Origin: Acidobacteriota bacterium
GTDB taxonomy: Bacteria > Acidobacteriota > Thermoanaerobaculia > Gp7-AA8
DNA length: 64,000 nucleotides
Assembly (NCBI GenBank): GCA_021781455.1
Contig: JAJXWV010000043.1
Coordinates: 1-64,000 of the forward strand
Reading direction: 5' to 3'
Shown in pieces: positions 61,272-64,000 of the stretch. Position 1 is the first letter of the stretch. Each line of letters starts with the position of its first letter. The notes under the pieces were generated by a model that did no database searches, was not told the DNA's origin, and saw nothing but the letters and a program-made list of their open reading frames with translations. Made by a program: the position numbers and the translations under genes.

Positions 61272-63482
61272 TCACCGCAGCTCCGCGAGGCCGCGCTTCG
61301 CCTTGGCGATGTCACTCGCATAGCGCTCGGGCGGCGCCGTATTGACGAACCGTGTGAGTGCCTCGCGCGCGGAATCGCGGTGGCCGAGGCTTCCTTCGAT
61401 GAGACCGGTGTTGAAAAGCGCGTCGTACTGCCGCGGGTCGACGCTCACCGCCTGCTTCCACGCGCTCACCGCCTCGGCATACTGCCGCTCCTGCGCATAC
61501 AGGACGCCGAGCGTGTTCAGTGCGTTCGGCAGCCGCGGGTTCAGCGCGAGCGCTCGCGTGAGGTACGTCAGCGCGTTCGTGCGGTCCCCCCTCTTGAGCG
61601 CCGAAATGCCGAGGTTCTGCAGCGCGGGCGCGTTGTTGGCGTCGATCGTCAGGACGTGCTGGAACTCGCGATCGGCCTCGGCGCCGCGGCCGGAGTCCAG
61701 AAGCGCGATGCCGTAGGCGTTCGTCAGATCGGGGTCGCGTCCGCCCGCACGCGACTGCAGAAGCGCGACCGCTTCCTGTGCCCGGCCGGTCTCGCAGTAC
61801 AGCAGCGCCAGCTGCACACGGTCGTCGTCGTTCGCGTTCGGATCGCGGAGGATCGTCTTCAGCTGCTCGATGGCCTCGGGCACGCGCTCGTTCTGCTGGA
61901 GCATGAAAGCGAGGATCTCTCGGCCCGCGGTCATGTCCGGGCGCTCCGCGACGACCTCGCGGGCGATCTCGAGTGCCCGCGCCGGCTGATGGCGCTCGAA
62001 GGCGTCGATGGCCTGGTGCATCTTCGAATCGAGTCCGACGAGGTTCTTCGGGTCGTCGGCCGCGGTGAACGTCTTCTTCTTCCCGCCGGATCCGGAGATG
62101 TAGCCGAGGCTCCGCAGATTCGCGAGCGTGGCGGCGTCGACGGTGCGCTCGCCGGGCGCGACGATCATCGGCGCGAGGAGCTTGCGCGCGGCGTCGACGT
62201 CGCGGCGGCGCTCGTCGCGCAGGTTCGTCGTTTCCTTCGGATCGCGCGGCAGGTCGTAGAGCTCAGCGATCGGCAGGTCGATGTACTTCTCACCGGCGTG
62301 GATGATGCCGGTGAGCGGCGCCCAGTCGCGGTTGAGCGAGGCCGAGAGCGATTCGAAGTAGCTGTCGCGCGATCCGATGGCCGCCGTCAGCGGCGCGCCT
62401 CGAAGGTCGGCCGGCGGACGGCCGCCCACGGCCGCGAGGATCGTCGGCACGATGTCGATGTGGCGGACGTACCCGTTCTCGGTGCGGTGCTTCAGGCCTG
62501 CGCCTTCGACGATCAGCGGGATCTTCAGCGTCGACTCGTACGCGAAGAGACCGTGCGTCAGCTCGCCGTGATCGCCCAATGCCTCGCCGTGATCGCCGGT
62601 GACGATGACCAGCGCGTCGGGATCCTGGGCGAGGATCGGCCCGAGCTGCGCCTGGAGCTGGCTGTCGACATACGCGATCTCGCCCAGGTACTCGTTGTCG
62701 CGGTACTGCGAGAGGAACGGCTCCGGCGGCTCGTACGGTGCGTGGGGGTCGAACAGGTGGACCCACATGAAGCGCTTCTGGCCGGCGTGGGAGCGCCACC
62801 AGGTGGTGGCGGCATTGAGCACGGCATCGGCGCGCCGTTCCTGGAGGACGAAGTCCACCGTGGCCTGACCCTTGCCGTAGTTGTCGTCGTACGTGTCGAA
62901 GCCCTGGTTGAGGCCGAAGCGAGCGTCGAGCGGAAACGCGCCGACGAACGCGCCGGTGGCGTAGCCGAGAGGCTTCAGCATCGTGGCCACGGTGGGGATC
63001 TTGGGGCTGAGCGTGAATCCCGCGTTGTCGCGCACCCCGTGCTGGAACGGGTACAAACCGGTCAATATGTTGACGTGGGAGGGAAGCGTAATGACGTTGT
63101 GCGCGTGCGCGTTCGTGAAGACGATCCCGCGCGCCGCCAGCGAGTCGAGGAACGGCGTCCTGACGCGCGCATTGCCGGCAAAACCGAGGGAGTCGGCGCG
63201 CAGCGTGTCGATAGTGACGAGAATGACGTCGCGCGGCGCGGGCTCGAGGACGGAGGCCGAGGCTGTCGCCCTGGTGCGGAAATGCAGGATCACTGCAGCG
63301 ACAATCGCGAGCACGACGATCCCGCCGCCGATCGCGATCGCGGTCACGAGCTTGCGAGGTCGCGAGGTCGCGAGGCCCCGTGACCCCGTGACCTCGTGAC
63401 CTCGTGACCCGTCGCCGGGAGGAACCGCGGCTCCGTTGCCGCTCCCGTTCCGCTTCGCCGGCGGCCGCTGTTTCTTCGCCAT
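61272..63482 (-). CDS. Membrane-anchored sulfatase/phosphodiesterase-like enzyme with TPRs
   Basis: This 736-residue protein has one helix (about residues 46-67), an alkaline-phosphatase-superfamily domain (about 84-440) and five to seven TPRs (about 485-725). Metal sites are seen at VTIDTLRAD (D92) and VTGDHGEALGDHGELTHG. The nucleophile motif reads T132-LPSH rather than C/S-x-P-S-R, so formylglycine activation does not apply and phosphodiester or phosphonate substrates are possible. Residues about 23-44 come from a GACCTCGT array. It ends nine bases before a same-strand TPR gene. Confidence 0.85.
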   Translation of the reverse strand: MAKKQRPPAKRNGSGNGAAVPPGDGSRGHEVTGSRGLATSRPRKLVTAIAIGGGIVVLAIVAAVILHFRTRATASASVLEPAPRDVILVTIDTLRADSLGFAGNARVRTPFLDSLAARGIVFTNAHAHNVITLPSHVNILTGLYPFQHGVRDNAGFTLSPKIPTVATMLKPLGYATGAFVGAFPLDARFGLNQGFDTYDDNYGKGQATVDFVLQERRADAVLNAATTWWRSHAGQKRFMWVHLFDPHAPYEPPEPFLSQYRDNEYLGEIAYVDSQLQAQLGPILAQDPDALVIVTGDHGEALGDHGELTHGLFAYESTLKIPLIVEGAGLKHRTENGYVRHIDIVPTILAAVGGRPPADLRGAPLTAAIGSRDSYFESLSASLNRDWAPLTGIIHAGEKYIDLPIAELYDLPRDPKETTNLRDERRRDVDAARKLLAPMIVAPGERTVDAATLANLRSLGYISGSGGKKKTFTAADDPKNLVGLDSKMHQAIDAFERHQPARALEIAREVVAERPDMTAGREILAFMLQQNERVPEAIEQLKTILRDPNANDDDRVQLALLYCETGRAQEAVALLQSRAGGRDPDLTNAYGIALLDSGRGAEADREFQHVLTIDANNAPALQNLGISALKRGDRTNALTYLTRALALNPRLPNALNTLGVLYAQERQYAEAVSAWKQAVSVDPRQYDALFNTGLIEGSLGHRDSAREALTRFVNTAPPERYASDIAKAKRGLAELR
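63350..63417. repeat. GACCTCGT/GACCCCGT 8-bp repeat inside a coding sequence
   Basis: GAGGTCGCGAGG units face GACCCCGTGACCTCGTGACC units. The array is translated in the cytoplasmic N-terminus of the sulfatase-TPR protein. Confidence 0.88.
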
Positions 63483-63490
63483 CGTCCGGC

Positions 63491-64000
63491 CTAATGCGAA
63501 GCCCGCGCGGCGTAGCGTTCCGCCAGCCGCCGCAGTTCTGGATCACTCGGATATTTCTGCAGTCCCTGCACGGCCCAGTAGAGCGCGCCGTTCGAGTCGC
63601 CCATGGCCTTGAGTGTGTCGGAAACCACGGCGTACGTCTGGGCGCCCGGCGCCGCTTTGACGAACTCGTAGACGAGGTTCGTCGCCTCCTGCAGCCGCTG
63701 CTCGGACGCCAGCAGCAGCATGAGCGACGAGTAGGCGCGCGGATCGGTCGGAAAATCGGCGATCTCGGCGCGGAACTCCCGCTCGGCGTCGGCGTTGCGC
63801 CCCAGTCGCGCCAGGATGTCGCCGCGGTCGAGGTGCAACTCCTGTTCGCGCGGAGGCCGCTTCTTCGCGACCCGCTCGGCAGCCTGATCGAGGTACTGCA
63901 GCGCGCCGGTCAGATTCCCGTCGTCCTTGGCCATCCCCGCCAGGAGCAGCAGCGCCGGCGTCGGATCGGGCATCGAACTGATCGCGGTCTTCGCCTCCTG
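63491..64000 (-). CDS. TPR-repeat protein, 5' end outside the window
   Basis: The visible 169 residues form about four TPRs (GNLTGALQYLDQAAER, RLGRNADAEREFRAEI, SEQRLQEATNLVYEFV, GDSNGALYWAVQGLQKYP). The frame stays open to the window edge (QEAKTAISS precedes the first Met), so the protein starts outside. It lies directly upstream of the sulfatase-TPR gene and may be the TPR tail of another such enzyme. Confidence 0.75.
   Translation of the reverse strand, partial: QEAKTAISSMPDPTPALLLLAGMAKDDGNLTGALQYLDQAAERVAKKRPPREQELHLDRGDILARLGRNADAEREFRAEIADFPTDPRAYSSLMLLLASEQRLQEATNLVYEFVKAAPGAQTYAVVSDTLKAMGDSNGALYWAVQGLQKYPSDPELRRLAERYAARASH

Overview
The window looks like chromosomal DNA of a free-living, high-GC, Gram-negative bacterium. 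A large Oar-type TonB receptor with an N-terminal carboxypeptidase-regulatory domain, sulfatase-like enzymes fused to TPRs, SpoIIE/RsbW/STAS partner switching, DUF885 and DUF3617 proteins and PilT together fit Acidobacteriota best (inference; there is no rRNA gene to confirm it). There is no phage, no plasmid module, no CRISPR array and no intact transposase.

Layout. 0.3-8.8 kb: M19 dipeptidase, small zinc-ribbon, membrane and lipoprotein genes, a GH15 glucoamylase, a wrecked GH3/GH18 gene and a PrsW-type membrane protease. 8.9-11.5 kb: an RsbU/RsbW/RsbV-like stress-signalling operon. 11.9-15.3 kb: a decayed sulfatase-TPR gene, tRNA-Glu, a sugar-nucleotide epimerase, a specialised NusG paralogue and tRNA-Lys. 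15.6-26.1 kb: metabolic, protease and sensory genes, including transketolase and a peroxiredoxin whose peroxidatic cysteine codon is TGA, i.e. a probable selenoprotein. 26.5-34.5 kb: a seven-gene operon (regulator, then HyfB-, HyfC-, HyfE-, HyfF-, HyfG- and HyfI-like subunits) for a membrane complex related to group 4 hydrogenases but without the NiFe ligands (Ehr-like). 35-41 kb: TonB, PilT, a GT-C glycosyltransferase, two small stress-type proteins and an S1-domain protein. 41.2-50 kb: a candidate structured RNA, histidine phosphatase, ApaG, RsmE, STAS, GlgX, rhodanese and MauE-like genes. 50-57.3 kb: EF-P, membrane proteins, YibQ-type deacetylase, CtpA-type protease, EnvC-like factor and RNase III, a cell-envelope and RNA housekeeping block. 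57.5-64 kb: Oar-like receptor, sulfatase-TPR and a TPR protein cut by the window edge.

Two things cut across the whole window. First, almost every intergenic gap is filled with short tandem repeats of 7 or 8 bp units (unit sequences differ: ACTCAGY, GTCTGCG, GATCGCA, GGCTCTT, GCGGGTA, GTCGGGT, GACCTCGT, GGTTGCGC and others), usually as facing inverted pairs, plus several longer dispersed hairpin families. Some arrays lie inside genes and are translated. Second, at least fourteen genes have a TANNNT -10-like hexamer 5-11 bp before the start codon and no Shine-Dalgarno sequence, which suggests that leaderless mRNAs are common here.
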